From contig NZ_QRDV01000001.1 of NCBI RefSeq assembly GCF_003386165.1, positions 946,758 to 1,010,757 on the forward strand: a DNA stretch of 64,000 nucleotides, read 5' to 3'. The notes beneath the pieces were generated by a model. It made no database searches, had not been told where the DNA came from, and saw only the letters and a list, made by a program, of their open reading frames with translations. A program made the translations under genes and the position numbers. Shown here piece after piece: positions 25,552-34,488 of this stretch; the first letter of the stretch is position 1; every line of letters begins with the position of its first letter. The DNA is from Winogradskyella eximia. GTDB lineage: Bacteria > Bacteroidota > Bacteroidia > Flavobacteriales > Flavobacteriaceae.

Positions 25552-26409
25552 ATGCTGCTAAAAACTGAACAAGAAAAACTAGAGTGGGAATTAATATATA
25601 CTTATATTATACCTATAGGAATGGGGATTATAGCTCTTTTTATACTGTTTAGATTGGTTATGATTTTTCAGTACTTTTATGCTAGGCATTTCAAAAAACC
25701 AATAGTTACTCACTTTTATTTTAAGCTTAAAAAACTTACTCCCATTCAGTTGTCAATTTTAAAAAACGAATATCCTTTATTTGGTAAGTTATCAGACAAG
25801 CATCAATCTTATTTTGAACATAGAGTAGCGACGTTTATAGATAAAACTCAATTTATAGGGAGGCAAGACCTAGTTGTTACAGAGCAGATGAGAGTCTTAG
25901 TTGCAGCAACATCGATAATGCTAACATTCGGTTTTAGAAAATATCTTTTAGACTTGTTAAATACTGTTATCTTATATCCAAATGAATATTATTCTGAAAT
26001 TAATGAAGCAAATCATAAGGGAGAAACAAATCCACAGTTGAAGGCCATAGTATTTTCTTGGAAAGATTTTAAGCATGGGTATAACATAGGAGATGATAAC
26101 TTAAATCTTGGTATCCATGAGTTTGGCCATGCAATTCATTTAAACGCTTCTATGAATAATGATGTGAGTAGTTTAGTGTTTAGTCAAGGTTTTCAGAATC
26201 TAACTTCCTATTTACAGAAGAATCCAACGCTTAGAGAAAATTTAATCGCTTCAAAATATTTTAGGGCTTATGCTTATACTAATCAGTTTGAGTTTTTTGC
26301 TGTGTTGCTTGAGAATTTTGTTGAAACACCAAAAGAATTCAAATCACAATTTCCACATCTATATGGCTATATAAAGCAAATGTTAAATTTTAAGTTTGCA
26401 GGTTATTAG
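25552..26409 (+). CDS. MtfA/M90-type zinc peptidase, membrane-anchored
   Basis: A 285-residue protein with one transmembrane helix (about 17-38) followed by a basic segment, so the enzyme domain should be cytoplasmic. The zinc motif is HEFGH at 189-193 in GIHEFGHAIH, with downstream FFAVLLENFVETP (about 251-263), where Glu is the likely third ligand, as in the M90 family. VVTEQMRVLVAATS (108-121) and the LYPNEYY segment also match MtfA-like proteins. E. coli MtfA processes the Mlc repressor; no Mlc is seen here, so the target is unknown. The gene is likely transcribed on its own. Confidence 0.85.
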   Translation: MLLKTEQEKLEWELIYTYIIPIGMGIIALFILFRLVMIFQYFYARHFKKPIVTHFYFKLKKLTPIQLSILKNEYPLFGKLSDKHQSYFEHRVATFIDKTQFIGRQDLVVTEQMRVLVAATSIMLTFGFRKYLLDLLNTVILYPNEYYSEINEANHKGETNPQLKAIVFSWKDFKHGYNIGDDNLNLGIHEFGHAIHLNASMNNDVSSLVFSQGFQNLTSYLQKNPTLRENLIASKYFRAYAYTNQFEFFAVLLENFVETPKEFKSQFPHLYGYIKQMLNFKFAGY

Positions 26410-26452
26410 AGACTATTTAAAATAAACCTTATTTTTAACCTAAAAATAAAAC

Positions 26453-27397
26453 ATGAAGAGAATATTGGTAACTGGAGGAGCTGGGTTTGTTGGTTCGCAT
26501 CTATGTGATCGTTTGTTAAGCGAAGGAAATGAGGTCATTTGCTTAGATAATTATTTTACAGGTTCTAAAAAAAATATTGAGCACTTAATGGATCATCATT
26601 ATTTTGAATTAGTGCGTCATGATATTATCAATCCTTACATGGTTGAAGTCGATGAGATCTATAATTTAGCCTGTCCTGCGTCGCCAATACATTACCAATA
26701 TAATCCTATAAAAACGGTTAAGACCTCAGTTATGGGTGCCATCAATATGCTAGGATTGGCAAAACGCGTTGGAGCAAAAATATTACAAGCATCTACTAGT
26801 GAGGTTTATGGTGATCCATCCGTTCATCCACAACCAGAGAGTTATTGGGGAAATGTTAACCCAATTGGGTTGCGTTCTTGTTATGATGAAGGAAAACGTT
26901 GCGCTGAGACGTTGTTTATGGATTATCATAACCAAAATCAAGTAAAGATAAAAATCATTCGTATTTTTAATACTTATGGGCCAAAAATGCACCCTCAAGA
27001 TGGTCGTGTAGTTTCTAACTTTATTATGCAAGCGTTACAAGGGGACGACATTACAATTTTTGGTGATGGAACTCAAACAAGAAGTTTTCAATACGTTGAT
27101 GATTTAGTTGAGGGAATGCACCGTATGATGAACAGTAGAGATGGTTTTATTGGTCCTGTAAATATAGGCAACCCAATAGAGTTTACTATGTTAGATTTAG
27201 CTAAAGAAGTAATAGATTTAATAGGTTCAAAATCTAAAATTTCATTTCTTCCTTTACCACAAGATGATCCATTGCAAAGACAACCAGATATTAGTTTAGC
27301 TAAGAAAGAATTAGGAGGTTGGGAACCTCAGATTCAATTAAAAGAGGGGCTTAAACAGACTATTAATTATTTTGATAATCTACTAAAAGAAGTATAA
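26453..27397 (+). CDS. UDP-glucuronate decarboxylase-like epimerase/dehydratase
   Basis: A 314-residue extended SDR enzyme. The NAD loop is [10 protein letters not shown] (7-16), the catalytic set is Thr115/Ser116/Glu117 (ASTSEVYGD) with Tyr144 and Lys148 (SCYDEGKR). [10 protein letters not shown] (73-82) and RIFNTYGP are the signatures of the UDP-xylose synthase (UXS) subgroup, which converts UDP-glucuronate to UDP-xylose. It would supply a pentose for a cell-surface polysaccharide. It is not adjacent to other sugar genes; the EPS locus lies about 28 kb away in this window. A symmetric terminator follows immediately. Confidence 0.9.
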   Translation: MKRILVTGGAGFVGSHLCDRLLSEGNEVICLDNYFTGSKKNIEHLMDHHYFELVRHDIINPYMVEVDEIYNLACPASPIHYQYNPIKTVKTSVMGAINMLGLAKRVGAKILQASTSEVYGDPSVHPQPESYWGNVNPIGLRSCYDEGKRCAETLFMDYHNQNQVKIKIIRIFNTYGPKMHPQDGRVVSNFIMQALQGDDITIFGDGTQTRSFQYVDDLVEGMHRMMNSRDGFIGPVNIGNPIEFTMLDLAKEVIDLIGSKSKISFLPLPQDDPLQRQPDISLAKKELGGWEPQIQLKEGLKQTINYFDNLLKEV

Positions 27398-27417
27398 GAT
27401 TTAGAAGTCTAAAACAT

Positions 27418-27455
27418 AAAAAAAGGTTCGCAATTTAAATTGTGAACCTTTTTTT
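27418..27455. terminator. Bidirectional terminator
   Basis: A long stem (27418-27436 with 27437-27455, core AAGGTTCGCAATTT) has an A-run on the left and T-run on the right, so it can end transcription of the epimerase gene on the plus strand and of the outer-membrane protein gene on the minus strand. Confidence 0.85.
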
Positions 27456-27476
27456 ATGTTTTATTGTAAAGTCGTA

Positions 27477-28052
27477 TTACAATTTAAATACGGCTTGTAA
27501 ATGATATTGGTAGTGATTGTCATCGTAACCGCTATCAGGATGATTAAATGCAAATTTACCTATAGTCTGAGCTCTCAAACCAAACGTTCTACTATTATTT
27601 AGCCAAACTAAAACTCCTCCACCAAGGTTGGCAGACATATTTGTTTCATCTATATGAAAAAAGCCAATACCAGCATTAACATATAATTCTAGCCAATCGA
27701 TACGGTCACCTAATATATGTTCTCCAAAATAATATTTTACATGTGTATCTAATGATAAGTAATTGTAATCTTCTTTAAGATTATTGTAATCACTATCTAT
27801 TCTATTCTCAGTTGTAAAACCATTAAAGGTTATAGATTGTTCTATTGCGAATTTTTCAGTCCAATTTAACTCAACTGCTGCAGCAATAGGATTTTGAAAG
27901 CTCCAGTCTTCTGGGTGATAAATAGGTGATTGTGAACCTAAACTATTGATGGCGTTGACACCAACGCTTAAATACCAATCTTTATCACTTCTTTGTGCAA
28001 AAGCAGATAAACTAAAAGATACTAATAATGCAATTAAAATTAATTTTTTCAT
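27477..28052 (-). CDS. Small outer-membrane beta-barrel protein
   Basis: A 191-residue protein with a clear Sec signal (about 1-19, ending AFA before Q). The mature part alternates short beta strands with aromatic ends (DWYLSVGVNAINS, FAIEQSITFNGF, NYLSLDTHVKYYF, LELYVNAGIGFFH) and ends in a strand finishing LQAVFKL, a typical barrel C-terminus. It resembles the OmpA-like N-terminal barrel family common in Bacteroidota but has no peptidoglycan-binding domain. Function unknown. It follows the nucleotidyltransferase gene by 85 bases on the same strand. Confidence 0.8.
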   Translation of the reverse strand: MKKLILIALLVSFSLSAFAQRSDKDWYLSVGVNAINSLGSQSPIYHPEDWSFQNPIAAAVELNWTEKFAIEQSITFNGFTTENRIDSDYNNLKEDYNYLSLDTHVKYYFGEHILGDRIDWLELYVNAGIGFFHIDETNMSANLGGGVLVWLNNSRTFGLRAQTIGKFAFNHPDSGYDDNHYQYHLQAVFKL

Positions 28053-28137
28053 TCTGAAATAATTTTGTTCAAAGGTAAACTTTATGGATTATAAAACAAA
28101 TATTGATTAAAAATTTTATAATATTAATCAAAAAAAA

Positions 28138-29211
28138 CTAAAAGTGGTTCAAAATAGACTTAAAATGATTGAAAATTCTGTTTCTATCTGTTATTATGGC
28201 TTTTCTATACGTTTTATTGGATATAAAAAGCCATAATCTGTACAATAAAATAGGTGTAAATCTCATTACTCCTATTAGTTTATTCCAATTTTTATAAAAC
28301 TTAAGGTGCTTTAACTTAAATAAATAGAAATTGGTAAAAATATTGATTTTTACATTTGTCGAAACTCTTATATCTTCAAAAAATAGGCTCGTATATTTAA
28401 AGTAGTTTTTATAAACCTTCTTTTTATACCATTCTTTCGCACCAGAGTAACCGCGTTGTATAATAATAGTATCATAAGTAGATCTAAAACTGATACTATT
28501 ATATAGTGCACCATAATCATTAATCTGAAAATTGAGAATATTATGCATTAAAAGGTGCTTTTTTGATGGAATATACACCGTGTTAATTTGTTTTCTATCA
28601 TTAAAGATGGCTTCAAAGTTTAGTGTATCATCATTATGAGTTGTAAATAGTTTTCTATGGACTTCTACTGCTGCAATACGGTTATCTGTAAGTTTTGTTT
28701 TTAGTCTAGGTAGGTGTTTATGTTCAAAAAAGTCATGTCCTAATGTTTGGTCAGATGGGTAATAGCCATTATCACATAGTAATTGATATGCTTCTTTTAA
28801 TTGTTCTGGTGATACCAATATGTCAATATCACCTAACATGCGCTCAGCATTATCCTCAAAACAGCCCGAAGCTAATAAAGCGGAGCCTTTTAAAAACACA
28901 TGGTCTATATGGTTTAAATTAAATAATTGTGAGATAGAACGAATTTGTATAAGTATAATAGAATTTCTTTGTCTATTTTTACTTGTAATTAGTTCAAGAT
29001 AATTTAATAGGTCTTCGGGTAATTTATGTAAAAGTTTTTTTGCTTTAAGTCTACAATAAATGGCTGGTATAACATAGTGTTTACTGCCTTCTCTTACGAT
29101 GTCTTCCCAGTCAAAGGCGGTATTACTGATCGTTTTCTCTAATTGAGAATCGTTAGTTTTGAAACTGAGAATATCTGCAATATGTTGATATGTAATGGCT
29201 AAATTATTCAT
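28138..29211 (-). CDS. NTP_transf_5-family nucleotidyltransferase
   Basis: A 357-residue cytosolic protein. The nucleotidyltransferase core shows LKGSALLASG at 107-116 and the metal-binding Asp128/Asp130 in MLGDIDILV, then helical regions and a basic C-terminus. This matches the uncharacterised nucleotidyltransferase family (PF14907), which occurs beside HPr-kinase-like proteins in some peptide-tailoring clusters, for example lasso peptide clusters where it modifies the peptide. Here it is the last of three close genes (small peptide, HPr-kinase-like, nucleotidyltransferase; 30 bases after the kinase stop). Substrate unknown; the small peptide is the natural candidate. Confidence 0.8.
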   Translation of the reverse strand: MNNLAITYQHIADILSFKTNDSQLEKTISNTAFDWEDIVREGSKHYVIPAIYCRLKAKKLLHKLPEDLLNYLELITSKNRQRNSIILIQIRSISQLFNLNHIDHVFLKGSALLASGCFEDNAERMLGDIDILVSPEQLKEAYQLLCDNGYYPSDQTLGHDFFEHKHLPRLKTKLTDNRIAAVEVHRKLFTTHNDDTLNFEAIFNDRKQINTVYIPSKKHLLMHNILNFQINDYGALYNSISFRSTYDTIIIQRGYSGAKEWYKKKVYKNYFKYTSLFFEDIRVSTNVKINIFTNFYLFKLKHLKFYKNWNKLIGVMRFTPILLYRLWLFISNKTYRKAIITDRNRIFNHFKSILNHF

Positions 29212-29241
29212 AGGTTTCTCAATGTGCTACTAATATAAGCA

Positions 29242-30378
29242 TTAAACCTTTTTGTTGAGTTGTTTAAATAATTTAGATATTTCATTGGTGACACTTTGTG
29301 TATCACTATATGTGAGTTGATAGATTTCTAATGTTGCTAACCAATCTAAAAATTGTCTTGCATGCAAAGGATTGGGTGATAACCAAGAATCAGGTATAAT
29401 AGTTTCTAGTATCGTTTTAACTGATATGGGTTCTAATTTAGTTTCAGACTTTGCTTTGTAGTTCACTAAAATAATAGAACGACAAGGGTAGTGGTCTTTT
29501 TTAGGTTTGGTACAAGGAATATATTTTAAATTTCCCTTAGTTTTATTGAATTTTACAATTGGTAAATCTTTAAAATTTGAGACTAAAGGTTCGAGTAAAT
29601 TAAATGCTCCTTGTTTTATTGATATGGCAGAAGGGTTATAATAAATCTCATTGTCTTCTGACAACATTGGAGAAACATCATCAGCGAGTAAATCAAAACC
29701 GTTGGCAGTTAATAAAGCACAAAGCGTACTTTTTCCTTTTCCCGAGTTTCCTACAAATAGAATAGACGAATTGCTATCCGTAATGGTTGAACCATGAAAG
29801 GTACCAATCCAATCGTTCTCGTCTTTATTGTGCAATGTGCAAAGTAATTGCATAATAAATTTTCCTTGCATCAAATGGTACTTGTGCTTTGAAACTTGAG
29901 ATATTAATTGCTGATCTTTGAATAAAAATAAGTCGTCATTTTTTAAATAAATGTCGAATGTCGCTGAAACTTCATTTTTCGTCTCAGTACAATAATATGA
30001 AAGCGCTGGGTGAACAGTTTTTAAAACTAATTCTGTATCGTAATATATTTGAATTGTTTGTCCTTTAAAATCATATTGTTTAGAAATATGTCTTTTAGAA
30101 GTATCTAAAACAATCGAATCTATCTCTGGTGAAATATAAGGTTTATTACAGTCCTTTAAATAATTAAATAACGTCTCAGAAATGCTTTCGCTTTCTAAGA
30201 CGTTAATATCATTTGAAATCATTGTAGAAAAATCAGCGTTGGAGCTAGATTTTAAATAAGATTCTAAAAGCAAATTAAATTCTGGTTCAATGATACTATA
30301 ACTGTTGGATAATGCAAACCACAATATCCAGTTTTCACCAAACAATTTTTTATATGTAGGTGCTAAGTTAGTATTCAA
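29242..30378 (-). CDS. HPr-kinase-like protein
   Basis: A 378-residue protein. The C-terminal half has the HPr kinase/phosphorylase core: His195 in TFHGS, P-loop GNSGKGKST at 210-218, and LLADD at 230-234, which places the two acidic catalytic residues. The N-terminal ~190 residues are not the usual HprK domain and are not recognised. Proteins of this type are not carbon-catabolite regulators but belong to HprK-related kinases found with small peptides, including kinases that phosphorylate lasso peptide C-termini. It begins 15 bases after the 53-residue peptide gene and is followed by a nucleotidyltransferase, so the three genes probably act together. Confidence 0.8.
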   Translation of the reverse strand: MNTNLAPTYKKLFGENWILWFALSNSYSIIEPEFNLLLESYLKSSSNADFSTMISNDINVLESESISETLFNYLKDCNKPYISPEIDSIVLDTSKRHISKQYDFKGQTIQIYYDTELVLKTVHPALSYYCTETKNEVSATFDIYLKNDDLFLFKDQQLISQVSKHKYHLMQGKFIMQLLCTLHNKDENDWIGTFHGSTITDSNSSILFVGNSGKGKSTLCALLTANGFDLLADDVSPMLSEDNEIYYNPSAISIKQGAFNLLEPLVSNFKDLPIVKFNKTKGNLKYIPCTKPKKDHYPCRSIILVNYKAKSETKLEPISVKTILETIIPDSWLSPNPLHARQFLDWLATLEIYQLTYSDTQSVTNEISKLFKQLNKKV

Positions 30379-30393
30379 AATAAAAACCGAAAA

Positions 30394-30555
30394 TTAATCG
30401 AATGGGTCTCCACCTGGATCTGGTGGTGATGACGATTGTGCTTTAAGTGGATTTAAAATCACAAATGTTCCTACCGCAGTTAATGCAGCATACTTACCCA
30501 TTTTTTGAATGGCTTCCTTACGAGTGATTTTATCTATGTTGTTGTCTTTCTTCAT
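30394..30555 (-). CDS. 53-residue putative precursor peptide
   Basis: On the minus strand ATG is at 30555-30553 and TAA at 30396-30394. The peptide has three parts. The first is a basic N-terminus with a Tat-like stretch TRKEAIQKMG (11-20; Arg-Lys rather than Arg-Arg). The second is a hydrophobic segment YAALTAVGTFVIL (22-34). The third is a tail after KA-Q (38-40) reading SSSPPDPGGDPFD (41-53), rich in Ser, Pro, Gly and Asp. It therefore looks like a leader or signal followed by a short core that could be cut after Ala39 and exported. It directly precedes an HPr-kinase-like gene (15 bases) and a nucleotidyltransferase gene. The three serines are plausible modification sites. Function inferred. 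Confidence 0.7.
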   Translation of the reverse strand: MKKDNNIDKITRKEAIQKMGKYAALTAVGTFVILNPLKAQSSSPPDPGGDPFD

Positions 30556-30814
30556 GGCTTTTGCCCTAAATTTGTGTTCAAAAATAATAAAATATTTTAT
30601 TTATTAAAGTAAAATACGAAAAGGTTTACAATAAAAGTTAAAATTCTTTGATAAACCAATCTGATTCTTACTAATTTACATCTAAAGTTAGTGCTTTAAT
30701 TGCACTAAAACTAGATTTCTGTATATATCTACGTAATAATTTTTAATTTGGTTTTATTCAAAAACAAAATGAATCACAATATATACAATATTTTCAGAAA
30801 TCAGGTATAAGAAT

Positions 30815-33800
30815 TTAATGTATAATTACTTTTTGTGTTTTGTTTTGCGTTCCGTTTGTTAATTGTATTACATAAATTCCTGCAGTTAAATGGCTCGTAT
30901 CTAAGCTTTGTAAACTGCTTGTACTGTTTAGGGTTGTGGTGCTTACAACTCTACCTTGTATATCATAAATATAAGCTGTAGTGTTTTCTAATAATTGTCC
31001 AGCAATTATTGCAGTCTTATCATTAGCATTAGTATAGATAGATATATTGTTTAAACTATGATTTGATGTTGAAAGCGTACTTTCTGAAAAACGTAAGTAA
31101 AAGCGACCTACACCACTAAGGTTAGTAATAGGTGTCATTACATAGTCACTTGTATTTAATAGTGTTGATGTGTTTTCAACAGTATCATCTAAGTAAATGT
31201 CTATTGTACTTGGTAAATTGGTTTCATTTATGCTAAATGTAATTTGCTCACCTTGGTTTGCATTTACACCTAAAGGAATTGTAACGTCTAAATAATCTGT
31301 TTTTCCAAGAGCTTGAACAGCAAATGGAACTCCTGTATTGTCTTCAATTAATTCTGAATATAAGGCAAATGAAGGTGCCGATCCACCTAATAAGCTTGCA
31401 TCATATCCAGGATCTAAACCGAGAGTTGAGAATTCTGTAAAGAAAATGTCAGTAATAAAATTAGCATTAGCGTTACTCAAGTTTAATTTTAAGTTAGATA
31501 TTACTGAAGAATCTCTTCCAGCAATAAAATCATCGCCTCCAGCAGCTAAACGCATATCTGAGCTAGTTGTTGTAAATTCAATATTTCCACCTGTTGCACC
31601 TGAAGCTACAAAAAAGCCTTGTCCTGGTGCAATATTCATACTAGTGTTTAATAAAGCACTTATTATAGTGTAATCGCCAGCAGATGTACCGTCTGTACTA
31701 TCGTTATATCCATAGATTACAAGAGCACTAGGATCCAATAGGCTAGCATTATGGGATAAAAACTGTTGAGCATCTAAGTATGAAGGAAAAGGGTTTCCTA
31801 TTAAATTTAGTTTACTAACAGTACCTTGATTAATTACAGTTTGAACTAATCCAGTACTTACAGTACCTTCAAAGGTTACAAGATTACTTGCTTCTCCTTC
31901 TGTAATACCAGAACGATAACCTTTACCCGCAGTTAATGGAGTAGTGTCAGTGTCATTCCAAAGTTCAAAAGGATTAGTACTACTGTCATTATCAAAACCA
32001 CCAAATAGTACTTCTGGTCCAGAAGGGTTCGCTCTAATATTAGGGTTGTTTGCTATAAAAGTATTAAAAGCTTGACCAGATAGAGGTGCACTTATTAAAT
32101 CGTTACCATTTACAGAATTGTTACTGTTAACATAACGATTGTATGTTACTGTGCCTGCAATAGTTCCATCTAAGATTAAACTTGAGTAACTAGTAGAAAT
32201 AGATTCTAAAACTAAATCATTAGTTATTGTAAGTATTATGCCAGTATCAACAGTAAGGGCAGCACCAGGGTTTACAGTTACTAAATTAGCAGTAGTGTTT
32301 GTGTCAATTGTAGCAGTACCAGATGCGATTACTATATTATCAGCAGCAGTAGCAGTGCCATTAGGATTACTAGGTGACCATGAGCCAGCGTAAGTATAAG
32401 TTAAAATATATCCTGTTCCAGGTGTTCCACCATCGATATCTGAAGCATCCCAACTGGCAGCTAAAGAGTTATCACTAGTAACATCTACCAATTCTAAAGA
32501 TGGACCATTACCATCTGGTGTTGTAGGCCACGGAGATCCGTCATCATAGGTAACAGTGTCAATGGTTACGTTAGAACCACTTGGCTCAAGTATAATTGCT
32601 ATAGTTGTTGAACTATTTACAAGATTATTGGAGTCATCTGTTGAAGCCGTCGTTGCAGGCGTACTAATGACACTAACATCAGGTGTAAAAGGATTATCAT
32701 TATTAAACGTGCCATCTCCATTACTTCCTAAAGCGATGGTTAAATAACTACCTGATGTAATTGTGATTCCGGTAAAATCATAAGTACTACCACCGTAAAC
32801 TAATCTCCAATCGCTATCTAAGTTGATGTCAGTTAAAGAGGCATTATAGATTTCAATCCATTCATCATCAGTTCCTGAAGAGTTGTACATAATTTCTGAG
32901 ATAACTATATCTCCTGCTACAGGAGCAGTGCTAGGTGCAATATTATTTGTTACTCCAGTGCTCCAAGTAGTATTTTTTCTAGTAAAAATGGTAAAATGAT
33001 AAGTTGTACCGTTAGTTAAACCTGTTACGGTAACAGTTGTACCAGTACCTTTATAAACTGTAAATTCACCAGATCCTAAATCTGTTCCTGAACCAAAGTT
33101 TGCATCGGCAGTATAAGCAGAACCATCTCCTGTTGGTGTTACTGTTACTGCAGAAGTTGCTTTAGCTACTATCAATACTTCGTCAAAACAAGCCTCATTA
33201 GTCCAACTCAAATCTATAGTTGTATTTCCTGATATTACGGTAAAAGCCGTTACATCTGTTGGAGTAGAACAATCTGTTGTGAAGATCCCTGTTAACTCTG
33301 TCAACTCGTAACATGTATCAGTAGTGTTATATTCATATATGGCAACATAATAAGAGGTAGCTGGGTTTAAGCCTGTTACATTAACAGAACTTGTTGCAGA
33401 TCCAGATTGGACTACATAATTCCCAGTGCCTATTTGGTCACCTGAAGTAAAAACAGTATTACCTGTGTAAGTTGTACCATTTGAAGGGTCGGTGTCTACA
33501 GCAGATCCCTCTTTAATTAACACCAATACCTCATCTCCATTTCCTGAAGTCCAGTTTAAAGTTGCAGATGCAGTGCCTATTGCAGTTGTGTTATAAGCAG
33601 TTGCTTGAGTTGTAGGAGGTGTACAAGCTCCAGTGAATGTGAAGTTTGTTAAATCAAAGGTTTGAGATGATCCAGAGGTAGCCCAATTGGCTGAGTCATA
33701 TATTAAAGATAAATAAGTAGCCTTATCTTGACCAATTCTAGTACCTATGTAGATACCATTGTCTCCACCATAATATATGGCATTTGTTCCTATTGTTAAT

Positions 33801-34246
33801 CCAGTACCCGTTAAAGTGCCAGCATCACCACCATCTTCTCCAGCAAAACCAAGTATAGTATAAGTTCCAGAATTGTAGATATTAGTAGATGTTTGATATA
33901 AATAGAAACCATCACCACTATTACCAAGTGCGAAGCTACCAGCTTTTTGGCTAACGGTTCCTCCTACACTTGTGCCACTTGTATCTATTGTAAATACAGT
34001 GCCAGCAGTTATGGCTGGTGTAATCCATTCGTAGAATCCTTCGCCTGAATTGAAAGAAGTGCCTCCCCATTCCTCATCTGTAAAAAAGACAGATTCACCT
34101 GAAGGGATATCTTCTAGTGCAACAATTAGTACCTCTTCGTCATCAACACTTAGGCCAATAATAGCTAAATCACCAGGCGACAATGTTTGAGAAAATCCGA
34201 AACTGGTAATCATTAAAGTAAATAAAAGTGTGTAAAAATTTTTCAT
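30815..34246 (-). CDS. T9SS-secreted lamin-tail-domain protein
   Basis: A 1143-residue protein with a Sec signal (about 1-19). After an N-terminal beta domain (about 20-205) come fibronectin-III-like segments with Cys pairs (about 210-440). A lamin-tail-like domain follows (about 445-570; IVISEIMYNSSG, DEWIEIYNAS). A C-terminal region of about 450 residues is shared with the next two genes (SYSSLILDG, GNPFPSYLD, APGQGFFV, DDFIAGR). The last ~75 residues form a type A T9SS sorting domain (YDIQGRVV, LTAGIYVIQL, KTQKVIIH). It should be exported across the outer membrane by the type IX system and attached or released at the surface. No catalytic residues were seen. Confidence 0.85.
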   Translation of the reverse strand: MKNFYTLLFTLMITSFGFSQTLSPGDLAIIGLSVDDEEVLIVALEDIPSGESVFFTDEEWGGTSFNSGEGFYEWITPAITAGTVFTIDTSGTSVGGTVSQKAGSFALGNSGDGFYLYQTSTNIYNSGTYTILGFAGEDGGDAGTLTGTGLTIGTNAIYYGGDNGIYIGTRIGQDKATYLSLIYDSANWATSGSSQTFDLTNFTFTGACTPPTTQATAYNTTAIGTASATLNWTSGNGDEVLVLIKEGSAVDTDPSNGTTYTGNTVFTSGDQIGTGNYVVQSGSATSSVNVTGLNPATSYYVAIYEYNTTDTCYELTELTGIFTTDCSTPTDVTAFTVISGNTTIDLSWTNEACFDEVLIVAKATSAVTVTPTGDGSAYTADANFGSGTDLGSGEFTVYKGTGTTVTVTGLTNGTTYHFTIFTRKNTTWSTGVTNNIAPSTAPVAGDIVISEIMYNSSGTDDEWIEIYNASLTDINLDSDWRLVYGGSTYDFTGITITSGSYLTIALGSNGDGTFNNDNPFTPDVSVISTPATTASTDDSNNLVNSSTTIAIILEPSGSNVTIDTVTYDDGSPWPTTPDGNGPSLELVDVTSDNSLAASWDASDIDGGTPGTGYILTYTYAGSWSPSNPNGTATAADNIVIASGTATIDTNTTANLVTVNPGAALTVDTGIILTITNDLVLESISTSYSSLILDGTIAGTVTYNRYVNSNNSVNGNDLISAPLSGQAFNTFIANNPNIRANPSGPEVLFGGFDNDSSTNPFELWNDTDTTPLTAGKGYRSGITEGEASNLVTFEGTVSTGLVQTVINQGTVSKLNLIGNPFPSYLDAQQFLSHNASLLDPSALVIYGYNDSTDGTSAGDYTIISALLNTSMNIAPGQGFFVASGATGGNIEFTTTSSDMRLAAGGDDFIAGRDSSVISNLKLNLSNANANFITDIFFTEFSTLGLDPGYDASLLGGSAPSFALYSELIEDNTGVPFAVQALGKTDYLDVTIPLGVNANQGEQITFSINETNLPSTIDIYLDDTVENTSTLLNTSDYVMTPITNLSGVGRFYLRFSESTLSTSNHSLNNISIYTNANDKTAIIAGQLLENTTAYIYDIQGRVVSTTTLNSTSSLQSLDTSHLTAGIYVIQLTNGTQNKTQKVIIH

Positions 34247-34254
34247 AGGTTAAT

Positions 34255-34282
34255 TTTTTCTATTCGAATTTTTCTATTCGAA
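34255..34282. repeat. 14-bp tandem duplication upstream of a T9SS gene
   Basis: TTTTTCTATTCGAA occurs twice in a row, directly upstream of the start at 34246. Each copy contains most of the palindrome ATTCGAAT. A TAnnTTTG-like element is on the minus strand at 34316-34309. Confidence 0.6.
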
Positions 34283-34435
34283 TTATTTATTCATAAAATT
34301 AAAGATGTCAAAAATACTAAAACTTTAATTTATAGAATATTTTAAATATTAATAAACTGTTAATTGGACACCATTTTTATTTTTAGGTCACTATTCTTGA
34401 GTTTAATAAAAATGTTCTTCCAATTTATTAATACC

Positions 34436-34463
34436 AAAAGCGCATCCTATAAGGATGCGCTTT
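34436..34463 (-). terminator. Hairpin after the 4152-residue gene
   Basis: AAAGCGCATCCT pairs with AGGATGCGCTTT around a TAT loop. The minus-strand T-run is short. Almost the same stem follows the next T9SS gene at 47426-47452. Confidence 0.7.
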
Positions 34464-34488
34464 AAAATTTATTTTAATAAAATTTGAC

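Noticed and set aside
28138..30555. Lasso peptide cluster
   Set aside because: There is no cyclase (asparagine-synthetase-like), no B-type protease and no PqqD-like leader binder in the window; only the tailoring-type kinase and nucleotidyltransferase are present.
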